From Cyclina sinensis (lineage: Eukaryota; Mollusca; Bivalvia; Venerida; Veneridae): a stretch of 64,000 nucleotides of DNA. Made by a program: the position numbers and the translations under genes. Positions 13,052 to 25,957 of this stretch are shown one piece after another (position 1 is the first letter of the stretch; each line of letters opens with the position of its first letter). The DNA lies in the NCBI GenBank assembly GCA_012932295.1, contig JAAONU010000011.1, forward strand, positions 15,336,136 to 15,400,135. The letters are read 5' to 3'. The notes below the pieces were generated by a model that saw nothing but the letters and a program-made list of their open reading frames with translations, did no database searches and was not told the origin of the DNA.

Positions 13052-13372
13052 ACCGTGGGACAATTGACGGCAGATTATTTGTGAATATTAATGAATATTA
13101 ATGAATTCATGAATATTAATTAGCGAAGGGAAGTAACCTTTCGTCCAATGAGATTCCTCATTACAAATAGATACTTTTCAATGTGGAGAGTAGGCATAAC
13201 GACATGTTACTTAAAATAGACCAGGATTTAAACATAGCCGCGAAAGGCAAATTGTAACGAGTAATTTCATTAGCTGAGATTGCGCAATGGTAATCTTTTG
13301 GAAACCAATGAAAGTAGGTAATGAACTATTCATGACTACGAAATTTTACCAACCAATTAATTGTCCCACGGT
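13052..13372. mobile_element. Short inverted-repeat element (MITE-like)
   Basis: 'accgtgggacaatt' at 13052-13065 is repeated exactly inverted at 13359-13372, giving a 321-bp element with 14-bp perfect ends. The interior is AT-rich, includes repeated gaatattaatg units and has no reading frame. A target duplication is not evident, so the true termini may lie slightly outside. Confidence 0.5.
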
Positions 13373-14806
13373 CGATAAAAAGACTGAAACGGAATGGATC
13401 GAACGTCGGTTTCCGAAAATGCTCTTAATATTGGGAGAAACAGCATTATATCGTCACAGTTAAATCGCTTTCTTAAGAGATTATCATTGTTTTGTTGTTT
13501 GTCTACTGCACAAACATTTGATAGTTAATAAGGTTTATAAAAGATTTTAATCATTCAGATCTATAATTTAACATGAGTTTGCAAGATATTTCTCCAATGA
13601 CAGTTACGTGCAGTGGAGAACATTATCTGGATAAGACCTAAGCGGGCGACGTGTTTTATCTTGATGCGATACAGCAAGTCTCAAGTATTGACCAGATCTG
13701 AGTTTGTGCTGTACTATGCTATATAAAAAGATCTATCTCAATTCGAGGCACAGCTGGTTTTGTATGGGTTTCGAATTCTTAATAATCTGTGGATGAAATA
13801 TTAAGCTGTTTCGTATAAGCTAACACCATGTATCAAATGTAAGTTCTATAAAATACTGATCTCTTGCCTGTAATTTGTTAAAAAGGTTTTTCATATTCAG
13901 TCACGTTCGCATGCGGCGAAGCCTTTTAACTTATCTTTGCTTGCCCATCAATAATGTTTGGAGTAGTGTTTTGCACAAACATTATGATAACATTTGCATA
14001 TCATTGTCATTTAACTGGAATATCTGCTTGTCGAAGTACAAATGATAAACCCTTCTCCTCCAGCACCTAACAGACTGTTCACAGCATGATTTCTGCGTGT
14101 TCCTACGTGTACTGCGCTGTGTGTCAAAGAACTTGGCAACATGTTGGGGAACCAGTCGAGCACTGGACGAAATTATGTGAATTAACAATTTAGCACTCAG
14201 TCCATTCTACAAACTTTAGCCCTGTACAAGCTAATTCATTGTTAATATGTCTTACCTGATTTATTTCATCATTTAGCATTAGAATTTCAATAAATCCAAG
14301 GGATTGCAGCATTATCCATTAGTTATACAATGAAATACTGCAGATGTCTGTTGAATGAGTAATTCGTCTCCTCTACCGTCTGTTTATTTCATATAACATA
14401 TTAATCATTTCATACTACATTCAGTTATGCAAAAAATACCACAAGCTTGAAGGAGAAAATTGAATCATGTCTCCCACCACGAAGTTGTCTGGAGACATTA
14501 TGATTTTGTTAATTGTCAGTCTGTCACAAAATTTGTCAGCGCAACTCCTTCTACATGCATAACTGGAGTTTAATGAAACGTTACCGAAATATTCTGTGCA
14601 TATTTTCACGATTTTCTGCTTGACTGATTTTTGCAGGAGTGAAGGGACATTATAGATTTTGACTGCCGACAATCTTTAGAGACCGCACATCAAAATCAGG
14701 CATCGAGGGAATTAATATATAAATGCGCCAACATTGTCGTATCCACATATTGGGAACATATACAGGGATGATCTCTACATGCTAACCAACAGTATATATT
14801 GTTAGT
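13373..14806. other. Intergenic, no feature supported
   Basis: Short frames on the minus strand (13982-14188, 14421-14672) have no recognisable domain, and I do not consider them genes. No tRNA or element ends seen. Confidence 0.5.
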
Positions 14807-14937
14807 TATATAAACACTTGGCGGAATATACGGCCTCGTATAGCCTGGTCGAACTGATTTAACTCGAGCCGCCAGGTGACTCGGATTTATATCAGTTCAA
14901 ACAGGCTAGCCGTATACCGAGCCAAGAGTCTTTATAT
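14807..14937. repeat. 131-bp imperfect palindrome
   Basis: The left arm (tatataaacacttggc ... gaactgatttaactcgag) is matched by the reverse complement of the right arm (ctcggatttatatcagttc ... gccaagagtctttatat) with a few small gaps. The centre lies near 14872. The single-strand form would fold into one long hairpin, typical of a fold-back MITE. Arms are diverged, so it is old. Confidence 0.6.
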
Positions 14938-16260
14938 CGAATTTATAATACCGCTGATTATACAAAATACTGGTCTATTTTCTACGTAGAATATGACCAT
15001 TTTGTTTTATTTGTGTACTCCCGTAACGCGCCCCTAACTTCTTTCTTTCGTCTTCTTCCGTGACAATTCCGGCATTAACCGAACGTGTTTTTGTTTACAA
15101 AAAGTTTGTTTTTGATTTTGATGATATGTTTCAGAATCTTATCTATAGCATAAAAAAATTAAATTATATTTGGATATGTCTTCATTGTCTTGGATACTGG
15201 ACAGATTCATGCCTTAGAGACTATTAATGCGAAATAATTTGTTTAATTTTTTTAATCGAGAGGAAAGATGGCTGGCATTTTGTTTTTGTGCAGAAAAAGA
15301 ACAGTGAATATGAGTATCCAGTCAGAAATCGATAAAGTGTCGAGGCTCTTTAGGGAAAACCATTGCTGACAGCATATACAGGTTTTTTGCTTACAGTTTA
15401 CGGATTGTCTTAATCAATCAAATATGGTCAAATTTATCTGCAGTATTATTTGTTCGACATCATCATGATGACCTCTGTCATACTCTTGTCTTTTTGGTGT
15501 ACAGTAACAATGTAAAAAAAGTTTAGATTTTGAGATACTGAACACAGCAACCGATATTTTGTTTAATATAAACAATACATGCGCATAAAAAATCTAGAAC
15601 GTGATTGACTAAAAACTGAATGATAATTGTTTTCGGATAAAAGACATGCATATATTTATGTTGTAGAATTTTACATTCCATGTCAAACATGGTCATTTTG
15701 ATGTTTCATTGTTTATTTTCTTTAGTTCAGAAACACGTATTTTGCCAGTAATAGTAGTAACACATCAATTATCATCCTCAGCACGAGTCAACTGTGTGTA
15801 AACGAAATGGACTAGTCTATGTTATATGGAAAAGAGTTCGACAAAAGTTCATGTTTTGAAAGTGACGGTTAAAAAGATAACGTGGATTGTGCCAAAGATG
15901 CAAAAGTTTAGACGATTTTTTTCCGAAGTTGGTAGATTGGAAAAAATATCAAAAATCTAATGAAGAAAGTAAATCAAGAAAGACTTCAAAATTATTTTTC
16001 TGTACTTCTAAAAGCAACAGATTGACCTGAACACTGTGTTAAGTAAGGTTATTACAACCTTAAACCCTTTGTGTAGATTGCCTTGGCAGAAAACAACGAA
16101 AAACTGTTTGTTTGTTTCATTCTTTTCTTCCTTTAATGCTGGTTCTTCAGTCTGAAAGTCTTCAATATTAATAATAATAATAATAATATATCAGTTTAAC
16201 ATATATCGGTGAGCGAGTAAAAATACAATTAAATGAGTGATTGAATTAGTTTTCTACCGC
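14938..16260. other. Intergenic with a (TAA)n microsatellite
   Basis: No gene recognised. A short TAA-repeat microsatellite lies at about 16165-16188. Confidence 0.55.
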
Positions 16261-16261
16261 G

Positions 16262-16540
16262 ACCTTTTGAATCTTAATGCATACATGTAATCAAAACGTA
16301 GAAAAGGCTCTCTTGAATCTAAACAGAGAAATGACTATGAAAGCAAATTATGTGCCTCGGTATGAACCTTTTAAAGAAGTACACCAATCTCGACAACACG
16401 GCGACCTTGTCTCCACCCATCTCTTGAAATGCTGTTACCAAACTTTCTGTGAATATCGCTCGTGCATTTCCTCGATTCACAATGTCAACCATCACATAAT
16501 TATCGAGTATGCATTCAGAAAAAAAACTTTCACCCATTTT
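16262..16540 (-). other. Possible coding-derived repeat fragment, unidentified
   Basis: Both strands are open for 70-90 codons. The minus-strand reading (VNRGNARAIFTESLVTAFQE, then a hydrophobic-basic stretch) looks more protein-like than the surrounding DNA. I cannot name a family. It could be a fragment of a repeated element's ORF or chance. Confidence 0.2.
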
Positions 16541-17605
16541 CAGGCCTAAATTTGAATTTTATATAATAAAAATTCTTTACGTTAATACAAAGCACACCAG
16601 CCAATCTTCGGTGCACAACATGATTTTTTTGTTACTCTACAGATTTCTTATTGAAAAAGACCATTTTACCTTTCAAGCGACGAGTCGCTGATCCGCGAGA
16701 GAGCATAAAACAGGTGCGCGATGACGTAGTATCCTACTATTGATTATGGCTTTGAGGAACTGGTAGTAACCTGATGGCAGGGCCACCCACACTTGAACTA
16801 ATTATCAAAATTTTTTTACTTTATCCTTAGTTTGATCTTTTATAGTGTGTATGTTGTATACATTATGCATGAGATATTTCGCAAAACTTTGTATGATATT
16901 TGTTCCTCTAACTTCCTGATACGTTTTCTGAAATACGTGGAACTGGTTTATTATTCGTTATTGTTTTTTTATTATTTCAGTTGAAAACAATAGATAGATC
17001 AAGTATTAATCCTCATTAAACTGTTCTATTGTGAAGTAACAATTATCTAGTAACGCTATCATATAATTATAATAGAATGAAAGATCATATTTACATATTT
17101 GTTTAATTTACATAAATGATTTATGTGTACAAAAGTAGTATCTATTGTGAAATATTGTTAGTACGAGATTTCTCGTAACTCGTTGAAAACTGTTGTGAAA
17201 TAATAGTTTGATTTCATTTTTATAGTCTTCTTTTAAGTCTTTTTTGCCTCCGTCATATTTGATAAATCACCTTCAAATTTAAAATTGATTCACCAAATGC
17301 CGGGTTCTGGCGAATTCATGTAGCTCCCCTTAAAGAGTCAGCCAACGCTCGAGAAGAGGGCTTGCTACATAAGAAAGAAAGATGTTTTATCGCAATTAAA
17401 CAAGATTCATTGACAGCTATAGCTATACCAAAACGATGTTGTATTAAAATACCATTACAGAATTTATTTACATCGCACTTTTCAACTTGGTTTTCCTTTA
17501 GTAATACAGCATACTTGTATTCTTAGTAGAAACAGTAGTTCAATACTGAATACCTCAGAAACTCTTTCATTGAAAGTAGATAAAACTTGCAAAAAATTCT
17601 TAGAA
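16541..17605. other. Intergenic, no feature supported
   Basis: AT-rich with no coding signal or repeat ends. It adjoins the left end of the element at 17606. Confidence 0.55.
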
Positions 17606-19594
17606 ACAAGAGGGCCATGATGGCCCTGAATCGCTCACCTGATAGACCATGAAACGATATTGTAGACATAATGAGGAGAGAATTGGTGAAAGAAGGGCAT
17701 GTGTCCACACTTGCTGATTGGTGAAGTTTTAACTTTACATGAACTGTTTTAATAATTTCCAGTTTACCTCATTTCGTCTAGATGATAAATACATGGAAAA
17801 TGTTAACATTTCAAAGTCATTAGACTTTCGATACATTTTTTTTTTCTTTGTAAGTTAACATGAAACTATTGTATGAAGTACAAATTGAAATATGGATATC
17901 TGAAACAGGTGTAATGTTTTCATTTTGGCTGAAGGTAGTTTCCTTCAGAAATGTACAGTCTAGAAGTGACTTTTGTGTTAGGGTATATGCTATTTTGAGA
18001 CAGTATTTAAGTTACATAATGGTATGCAGTTAACCTGTGTTGGTAAATTCTGTACCAGTACAGAATTTGAGAGCACGTTATGACACACAAGATAGGTGAT
18101 CCACAGACCATGGACTGTACGTACTGAACTCAGCAGTTGGGAAGACCGAAGCAAACTTTGCAGACTAAGATCAGATGGCTATATAAACTATATATAAAAT
18201 GAATTGACTATGGGGCGGGGTCAATTTGACCCCGGGGATCATGATTTGAGCAAACTTGGTTAAGGTCTACTAGGTCATGCTACATGCAAAATTTCTAAGC
18301 TCTAGGCTTTCTGGTTCTGGAGTAGAAGATTTTTTGAAGTTTTTCCTATATAAACTCTATATAAAATCAACTGACCCCCAGGCGGGGTCAATTTGACCCC
18401 GGGGATCATGATTTGAGCAAACTTGGTAGAAGTCTACTAGTTAATGCTACATGCAAAATATCTAAGCTCCAGGCCTGCAGTTCTGGAGAAGAAGATTTTT
18501 GAAGTTTTTCCTATATAAACTATATATAAAATGAATTGACTATGGGGCGGGGTCAATTTGACCCCGGGGATCATGATTTAAGCAAACTTGGTAAAGGTCT
18601 ACTAGGTAATGCTACATGCAAAATATCTAAGCTCCAGGCTTTGTGGTTCTGGAGAAGAAGATTTTTGAAGTTTTTCCTATATAAACTCTATATAAAATCA
18701 ATTGACCCCCGGGCGGGGTCAACTTGACCCCGGGGATCATGATTTGAGCAAACTTGGTAGAAGTCTACTAGGTAATGCTACATGCAAAATATCTAAGCTC
18801 CAGGCTTTGTGGTTCTGGAGAAGAAGATTTTTGAAGTTTTTCCTATATAAACTCTATATAAAATCAATTGACCCCCGGGGCGGGGTCAATCTGACCCCGG
18901 GGATCATGATTTGAGCAAACTTGGTTAAGGTCTACTTGGTTATGCTACATGCAAAATATCTAAGCTCTAACCTTTGTGGTTCTGGAGAAGAAGATTTTTG
19001 AAGTTTTTCCTATATAAACTCTATATAAAATTAACTGACCCCCGGGCGGGATCAACTTGACCCCGGGGATCATGATTTGAGCAAACTTGGTAGAAGTCTA
19101 CTAGTTAATGCTACATGCAAAATATCTAAGCGCCAGGCTTTGTGGTTCTGGAGAAGAAGATTTTTGAAGTTTTTCCTATATAAATTCTAAGTAAAATCTA
19201 TTTACCCCCGGGGCTGAACCAGTTTGACCCCGGAAGTCATGATTTGAGCAAACTTGACAGAGGTCCCCTAGATGATGCTTCATACCAAATATGAAAGCTC
19301 TGGGCCTTGTTATTTCAGACAAGAAGATTTTTGAAATTTCCATTTTAAAAACACCTTTTAGGGCCTCACAGCCATATTGTGCATTGGACCGGAACCATTT
19401 GAGCAAACTTGGTAAAGGGACATCTAAGGACCATTAGTATGAAGTTATTTTAAAATTGGGCCAGGGGTTTAGGAGGAGATGTCATTTAAAGAAAATGTTG
19501 ACGACGGACGACGGACGACGGACGGACGACGGACGCCGGACACAAGGGTATCCTAATAGCTCACTCTGTCACTGCGTGACAGGTGAGCTAAAAA
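17606..19594 (-). mobile_element. Bivalve-type interspersed element with internal 166-bp tandem array
   Basis: Left boundary 'aacaagagggccatgatggc' then 'cgctcacctg'. Right boundary is a ggacgacgg-rich run and the hairpin gctcactctgtcac-tgc-gtgacaggtgagct at 19559-19590. These are the reverse complements of the two ends of 1891-3721, so the element lies in minus orientation. Its internal array is unrelated to the 145-bp array of that copy. No long ORF is present, so it is probably non-autonomous. Confidence 0.75.
18186..19240 (-). repeat. Seven-copy tandem array, 166-bp unit
   Basis: 'gatcatgatttgagcaaac' recurs at 18237, 18404, 18569, 18735, 18902 and 19068, with a degenerate one at about 19236. 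Spacings are 165-168. Each unit has a GC-rich palindrome-like ggcggggtcaatttgacccc, then 'gctacatgcaaaat' and 'ctggagaagaagatttttg'. Identity between neighbouring units is high. Confidence 0.9.
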
Positions 19595-22500
19595 ACTGGT
19601 ATGTCAAATAGTCAAATTTAAAAGAAGATATATAAAATTATAGGGTTGGAGAGAAAAATGCAGAATAAAACAGAAATTCTCCGGGTAGATAATGAAAATA
19701 TTAATAAGCAATAAATAAAACAAATAAATTGTAGATTTATGCAATTGCCTTCCAGAAACGAGCGTTATATCAATCTGGGTGATATGGATAAAAAATACTT
19801 TTGCGATCAAGCCACAGCGGTGGTGTTCTTCTGCAAATAAAACAATTATATAAGTTACTGTCACCAAAAACAGGAAACTGCAATATTTGTCCGTTTTGTA
19901 ATAGATAACATAACCAGTTTTCAAAAAGCACAGACAAAGATAAGCTATAAGGCGACAGATTAAGTCTGTAATGCCAAGTAGACATTTATGACTCCAAGTC
20001 ACGACAAATTACTACAAAAAAATGCGATATCGTGATATTATTCAACATACTACTAGCTCAATTAGTTTAAGATTTGCTGTGCAAATGCAAACGAATTCGT
20101 TTTGTCGTAACAGTAACAGTTTTGGAAAACTAAACTCGTTTGAATTCAGAGGACTAACAACAGAGCTGTTAAACAGAAGGTCCATTTAATAGTGAGTACG
20201 TTTTAGATAAAACCCCGATACCTAAAAAGAGATGCATAATGAGTTATATAAGCATAAACCACTTGAAGCCATCATCTGCTTTATTTAGAAAAAAACGTTT
20301 TGCAAGTGTTATCGGTGAAACCAAAATTAAAGTTAAAAATACAACTGCAGTTGAAAATCACTACTGCAACAAGGAATTTCTCAACCAGTGTCTAATAGAG
20401 ATTTGATTAAAAAATTAAAAGCAATATTAACAACATTAATTTCTTCATTATTTTGTTGTTGTTCTTGTTGTTGTAAAATCCATCTTTAAATTAAAAAAAA
20501 GAAAGGCTACCAACATGATATTCTGCAGTGCTCCGCCTGCGTGGTGATTAACCCTTCTACAGTTCTAGATAATTACTTACCTTTCCTCTTTGTTTGCTCG
20601 ACGGTGGCAGAAGTTTGAGCGTTAAAAAAGGTTTTTGAAAGAACGTAGAAGCTCGATCAGTCTCTTTTATTTCTGCCATCGAGTTCTTCCTGATTTTCCT
20701 CCAAATGCTCTTGTCTCAGTAAGGTCATTGAGTACCTACCTTTTTCGCTCTACAATGCCATTAGCTTTTTATGTTTTATATGTTTGTGTGCTTTGCATGC
20801 AACAATGACGAGTTGATGGGTGGGTTGGAGTTTTTCACCAAGATATCTTGTTCTTGTTTGGTCTTATGATAACCTGCTGCGGCAAGTATGAGGTTGGTGC
20901 ACCCTAGAACCTGGTTTAAACCCCCTAGTGGCAAATGTTTGCCACTGACTGTTCCAAGCGGTAACCCCTCGGGTTCTTTTTTTCGTTATTTGATTGTGGT
21001 GTTTTTTTTCTAATTGATCTGTAAATAAATTTTCGCTATATTTTCCTCTACTTTTTGTTTTACTGTGTAGGGAGATTGTGTTTTTAGTCGTTTTTCTTTA
21101 TAATGCACTTTTCACTATATTTATATGTGCAAAGTACGAATGATAAACTGGGTATTTGTAAACGTTGCCTTTTGTGATATCTGCAGAACCATCTTAGCCA
21201 AAGCTAGGACATTAAAATAGGTTCTTTGATAGTGTTCTCTCATTGCTGTTCTGTAGTATCAAATTTCTTACTTTTCTCTATGTTGAGGTTGATAGAGTGA
21301 TACAACAAGAACTGCAACAAAAGTTAAATCGCAAAGAGGAAATCATTTTGTGGGTTGTCTGAAGTACAAAACATCTGCGTGTTACATGCATTCCTAAAAG
21401 ATCTTAATTTATCATAAAAGCATTTAACGTAAATCAGAAAAATATTCCATCAAAGACATTGTCGTACAATGAACAATGTTATCTGTCATAGACTTTGAAG
21501 GGCTAACTGCTTCTAATATCTCGACATTTGCCATGTAGTTAGTCTGAAATATTGAGTAGATTGTGTCTGTTCCAATCACGGTATTTGTTTTAAAACGCAC
21601 GTCGATACACTAAGTATCAATTTCTTTATTTAAGAGACGTTGTGCACAGTACACGCAAATGTTTGTTTGCACTTTAATATGCTAAAGAAAGAAATCTGAA
21701 GCTACAGAATGGAATGCTTTCTCCCTGGGAGAAAAGCTGTTTCTACGTATTACTTTTGATTATTCTGAACCGATATTTGAAATATCAACCAAAGCAGATA
21801 AACATATAAATAACGACGTAACCTTGTATTAAGGACATGACAGATTTGTGCAAATGTTATAGATAATAATTCCTCTCTGTTCTTTTAAAAATGACATCTA
21901 CGCATTAAATGACAACATCATTAGACTTGACAAATTTATTACAAACAAAAGCAACTTTGTTCTGAAATATGTAGTTGGTTGAGGAAATCACAGGAATAAT
22001 AATGATATTCATACGTATGGGTTTTGTAAGGAAAAAGACATTATATCGTTAGGTAAATTAGGTTATATATGTTGCAACTTGAAAATATAAATATTGGTGC
22101 CACCAGAGAAGAAGGGTAACTGTGAAAATAATATCATCTTTGCATACTTGAAAGCTAAACGTAAAACGCTGGCGACTTTGACAGTGCAAAACAAATAGGT
22201 TTCTCGCCGTCTTTGTCTTCGTAAGAGTATTCACATAACGCTAGCGGTAAAAAGGTCATTTGTCCCTCACCTCTGATTCAAGTGAGAAAGCACAGTGTCA
22301 GTCGCTTGCGGAGAGATTAGTTAGTAAACTACAAAATGTAGTTCGATACCCAGAAAAACTTGTTCGGTAAATTACTGCCGGGATATGACCAAAAGAAGCT
22401 GAAACTACTCTCCTACCACCACCACCATACACACTCCCAAACCGCGCCTTTTCTTTGCGCACTTCTCGACCCAGTCTTACAAAAAACAATGATCCAATAT

Positions 22501-22704
22501 TCACACAGTTGCTATCATCACGCAAAGACCATTTCTTTTCTCAATTTTCCATACAGTCGAACAGAGAAAAGTTGTCCAACTACTGTCTCTCAGGTCATTT
22601 TTACAAACAACATGGCTTTGAATTTGATAAATGGCTATCACTGGACCATTTCTGTGAAATTATTTTGTAATTCGGCAAAGGTTTCTGAGACGGAGATTGT
22701 TACA
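19595..22704. other. Intergenic, with one possible interspersed repeat
   Basis: No gene recognised. The frames at 19604-20002 and 22298-22722 look fortuitous. At 20876-20990 there is a hairpin agtggcaaatgtttgccact within text that I recall as a common bivalve repeat, but the boundaries cannot be set. Confidence 0.4.
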
Positions 22705-23133
22705 GCTTGCAGAACTGATTAGAGTTTACACTGTTAGGTAAAGAACGAGACTCGTCGGTACACCTGTCAAAAATCAATTAAAGCGCCGCCGAATGTGCTT
22801 TCAAACTCTGCCTTTTACCTGCCAAATTGTCATTCTAGTGTCATTCTGTGTATGAAATGGAAAAGCGGTTAGAAAAAAACACAGACTGAGTGAAGATTTC
22901 CGGTAGCAACGCAGCGACAGTTACGACACAGCAACTTTGGCGCCGCCCAAGCACATTTTTTCTGGCTGCGGGTAGATTGCTAGATGCAGTTTTACTAACA
23001 GGTATACCTGAGAAAACTGTCTCGCTGTGATTGGATGATCAGTAAAGTGACAGTTTAAGCTACTGAAATAAACATCGTAACGTCACTTTTTACCGCATTC
23101 TGAATACGCGAAACTCTAATCAGTTTTGCAAGC
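22705..23133. mobile_element. Short inverted-repeat element (MITE-like), 429 bp
   Basis: The left end gcttgcagaactgattagag+ttt (22705-22727) is repeated inverted at 23111-23133 with one mismatch. The interior is GC-richer than its surroundings (e.g. 'ttggcgccgcccaagc') and non-coding. Extension and target duplication outside the 23-bp ends are unclear. Confidence 0.55.
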
Positions 23134-23981
23134 GGTAGTAATTTGAAACTTGGTCAGCTGTTTCTGTGGAGAAAATTTTCAAAGTTTGTCCATATATTTA
23201 TAAAGTGAAAACAGGTCCCGCACTCAGTGAGCTTATTTTAGGACCAACATGGCGTGATTGAATTTAATTAAGGGTCACATTAGTAACCTTTTTGTATTCT
23301 TAGAAAATTTACAATGTTTTTTTTCCATAATTATAGTCTCATATTAAAATCAGGCCGCCTTCTGTAGGCAATGTTTTAAGGGTCAAAATGACTTGAAGAT
23401 ATTTGAGTAAGGGCCACCTAAGGAACATTTTTGTGAAACAATTTAATTTCCAGGAATAAGATCAGAGACTTACTGAAAAACAGTCCTTGAAGTTTGGTTG
23501 AAATTTGCACTGTGGTTTAGAAAGAGATGTCGTTTGAAAAAAATGTTCACTATTTTAACAGCTCACACGTAAACATTCAAATGAGCTAAACATTAGTCGT
23601 CCTTTACAACATGGTCCAAACCTTTGCTATATTTTTCCCGATAACACTGTATTTACAAGTAACAAGTATTTACTAACATGTGGAACATGATATTTAAAGT
23701 GCAATGATATTAACATTTTTCATCCACGGTAAGTCTATTTCGCATGTCAACGAGGCCTTTGGATACACCTGTTGCTAATCTGTTTTTGTACTGATATAAA
23801 AGAATCTTTATGCTATTTCTTTCTAGAGAACATCAATATGACATTATTACAGCCTTTAACAACACTTAGAGGAATCTTGACGATTTGTTAAATATATATA
23901 TTAAATAACTACTTTCCATTTCTAACAATATAATATATCAAAATGAACTCCAGCTTAAAGCATACATTTTAGAAAAGCTGG
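23134..23981. other. Intergenic with decayed repeat remnants
   Basis: Contains 'agtgagcttattttaggaccaac' near 23226 and 'cagctcacacgtaaac' near 23559, reminiscent of the gctcac-type ends at 1891 and 19590. The copy is too eroded to delimit. Confidence 0.35.
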
Positions 23982-23990
23982 CAAACTTTC

Positions 23991-24061
23991 AGGTATGTGA
24001 AGTTGGCTTGTACATTGTACATCGTAGTTCAGCTTGTAATTCGCCAATTACAAGCTAGTAG
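23991..24061 (+). repeat. Left terminal inverted repeat
   Basis: 71 bp starting 'aggtatgtgaagttggc'. Contains an internal palindrome cttgtaattcgccaattacaag with the last bases continuing into gctagtag. Inverted partner at 27154-27224 with two mismatches. Confidence 0.85.
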
Positions 24062-24481
24062 TGAACCACATTAATGTTACATTTAGTACAAATTGTGTCT
24101 TCTCGAAATATTGGAGATGTCATCAGACGACTACACGGTATTGTGTTTAAATGCTGTTGGGAAATAGACTGGTCAGCTTTTTTAAGAACATGTAATGATC
24201 TATTTTTAGAGAAATGTTTACAAACCAGTCTTACAATTATATTGACTGCGCATGCGCCAAAATTTTGGCGATTATATCTGCAGACCGTCGGGACCCGGGA
24301 CCTAAATTTCAAATTTAGTTTTGTTATGTTTTATAAGCGATGCAATATCTTAACTGCCCTAAGTGTGTCAGGGTTTCTGTGACTCATAATTTCAAGCAAT
24401 CTGGCAGTAGAGCGCATGACTTGGAAAGTATCGCGTCAACATATCTTTTGGGAAATTGGTCAAACAAGCATTCAGCGCATA

Positions 24482-24716
24482 CTAATATTTCTCTCCATCA
24501 AGGAAGACGATGGTACAAAAGTGGCCTTCCTTGTACATCGTGACACCGGCCAGTTCGAATACACAGTCATCAATGTTTATTTCTTTCGAAGACATCAGAT
24601 TGTGGAATGAAATTCGGTCGGTCATGCATAACTCATAAACGCGCAAGGCAGCTACAGGGCCTGCTTGTTTAATCATTCTTCTAGTTTGTCGAACACCTTC
24701 ACATGCGGTATCGTCA
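24482..24716 (-). CDS. Terminal exon of an unidentified protein (inside the MULE-like element)
   Basis: The minus strand shows a good acceptor (ttttcatttccag, AG at 24718-24717) and then 77 codons and a TAG at 24484-24482. The first base T completes a codon with the GG left by the upstream exon at 25958, so the phases agree across the intron. Near the C-terminus it reads FELAGVTMYKEGHFCTIVF, then LDGEKY, stop. From memory, a 'hydrophobic-G-x3-Y-x-G-x-HFT ... DG' block occurs near the C-terminus of transposon-encoded proteins in animals and may be a papain-like fold with the His as a catalytic residue. If so, this copy stops just before the usual D-G and is truncated. Function is not claimed. 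Confidence 0.6.
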
Positions 24717-25499
24717 CTGGAAATGAAAAGAAGTTATTACAAACCAAGTCCTTAACGTTTTGTACGAACATTTCCCGCAAACCTCGCTTAACCATAGTAG
24801 TCAAAATTAAAGATTAAGCATATCCTATTGAAACCATTACATTTTATTTGAAATAGGAATAACAGGAAAATTTGTGTTCATTTTTAACGTGACCATTATC
24901 TATAGAATAAGTCGTTTTTCTTTATTTAAAAGAATTGTTAAATCGGTTTTAGATTATGTGTTATAGGACGTTTAATGGCTTAACATATCACATTTTGATA
25001 AATATTTCCTCATTTACGACACGAACTGTTACAACAAATTGCAGACATGTTTTATACCAAACATCTTACAGAAAAAAAACTGATTTGGGGCTTTTTTATG
25101 TTGTTGCCAACATGGATGTTAACCGGACAAAATTGATTAAACATAAATATTGAAGAGTTTGTTTCCTAAAGGGCTTTTACAGGTTTCTGGTTAATCAAAA
25201 GTGGCGTATACACCGTGGCAGCAGACAAGGGGAATGTACGAAGTTGTTGTGGTGAAATTATTGCAGATAACCAACAATATGCTTAATTGTTAAACTGTGA
25301 AAGAGGTGCGTAGACAACAGTATGCGTCTCATGAATATTGACTAACACGGTGTAAACAAATCAAGAGTTGATATGGTGTTTTAGTTTTCTTTACCAAACA
25401 TGGCCCTGATTTGAACACGCAGTAGATTTATATTGTAAAGAAAACATTCTGACAAAGTTCCGTTAAGAAATGATACATAAATGTTGCATCTAGTGTATA

Positions 25500-25875
25500 A
25501 ACATGTTTGTATTATACAGTTATAACTGGTTGTCTAGATTTTACCCAGATTGACCCAGATTCCAAGTTGGTATGTCATAATAAATATTCGGACAAAAATT
25601 CATAAAGATTAGCTCAAAAATGTGGACGCAAGACAGAGTGAAAATAAGGTATTTCTGAGATTTGACATTTTGACCTAGTTTTTACCAGACTTCATTCATA
25701 TTCAAAGATTCAAATTTGGCATAGATATTGTCAATACAAACATTATCTTAGGTTTCATAAACATTGAATTACAACTGTGTCCTCTAGTGAGTAAACACCA
25801 AATGATGAGAATGGAAGACGCACTTCGGACGACGCCATGATAGCTCAATCTAAGCACGAAGTGAGCTTAAAGATA
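25500..25875 (-). mobile_element. Decayed bivalve interspersed element within the intron
   Basis: The right end 'gctcaatctaagcacgaagtgagctt' (in two parts around 25845-25868), with 'cttcggacgacgcc' before it, matches the hairpin and ggacgacgg module of the family at 19500-19590, minus orientation. The left end is not recognisable. Confidence 0.45.
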
Positions 25876-25957
25876 CAAGGGTTTAGCACATCCTGCAGAC
25901 ATATAGTAGTCAGAATCGGAAAAATGATAGTTACTTTTATTTAGAGTTTTTGCTTAC

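Noticed and set aside
24040..24061. Palindrome cttgtaattcgcc/aattacaag as a stand-alone element
   Set aside because: It is the inner part of the 71-bp TIR and recurs at the right end.
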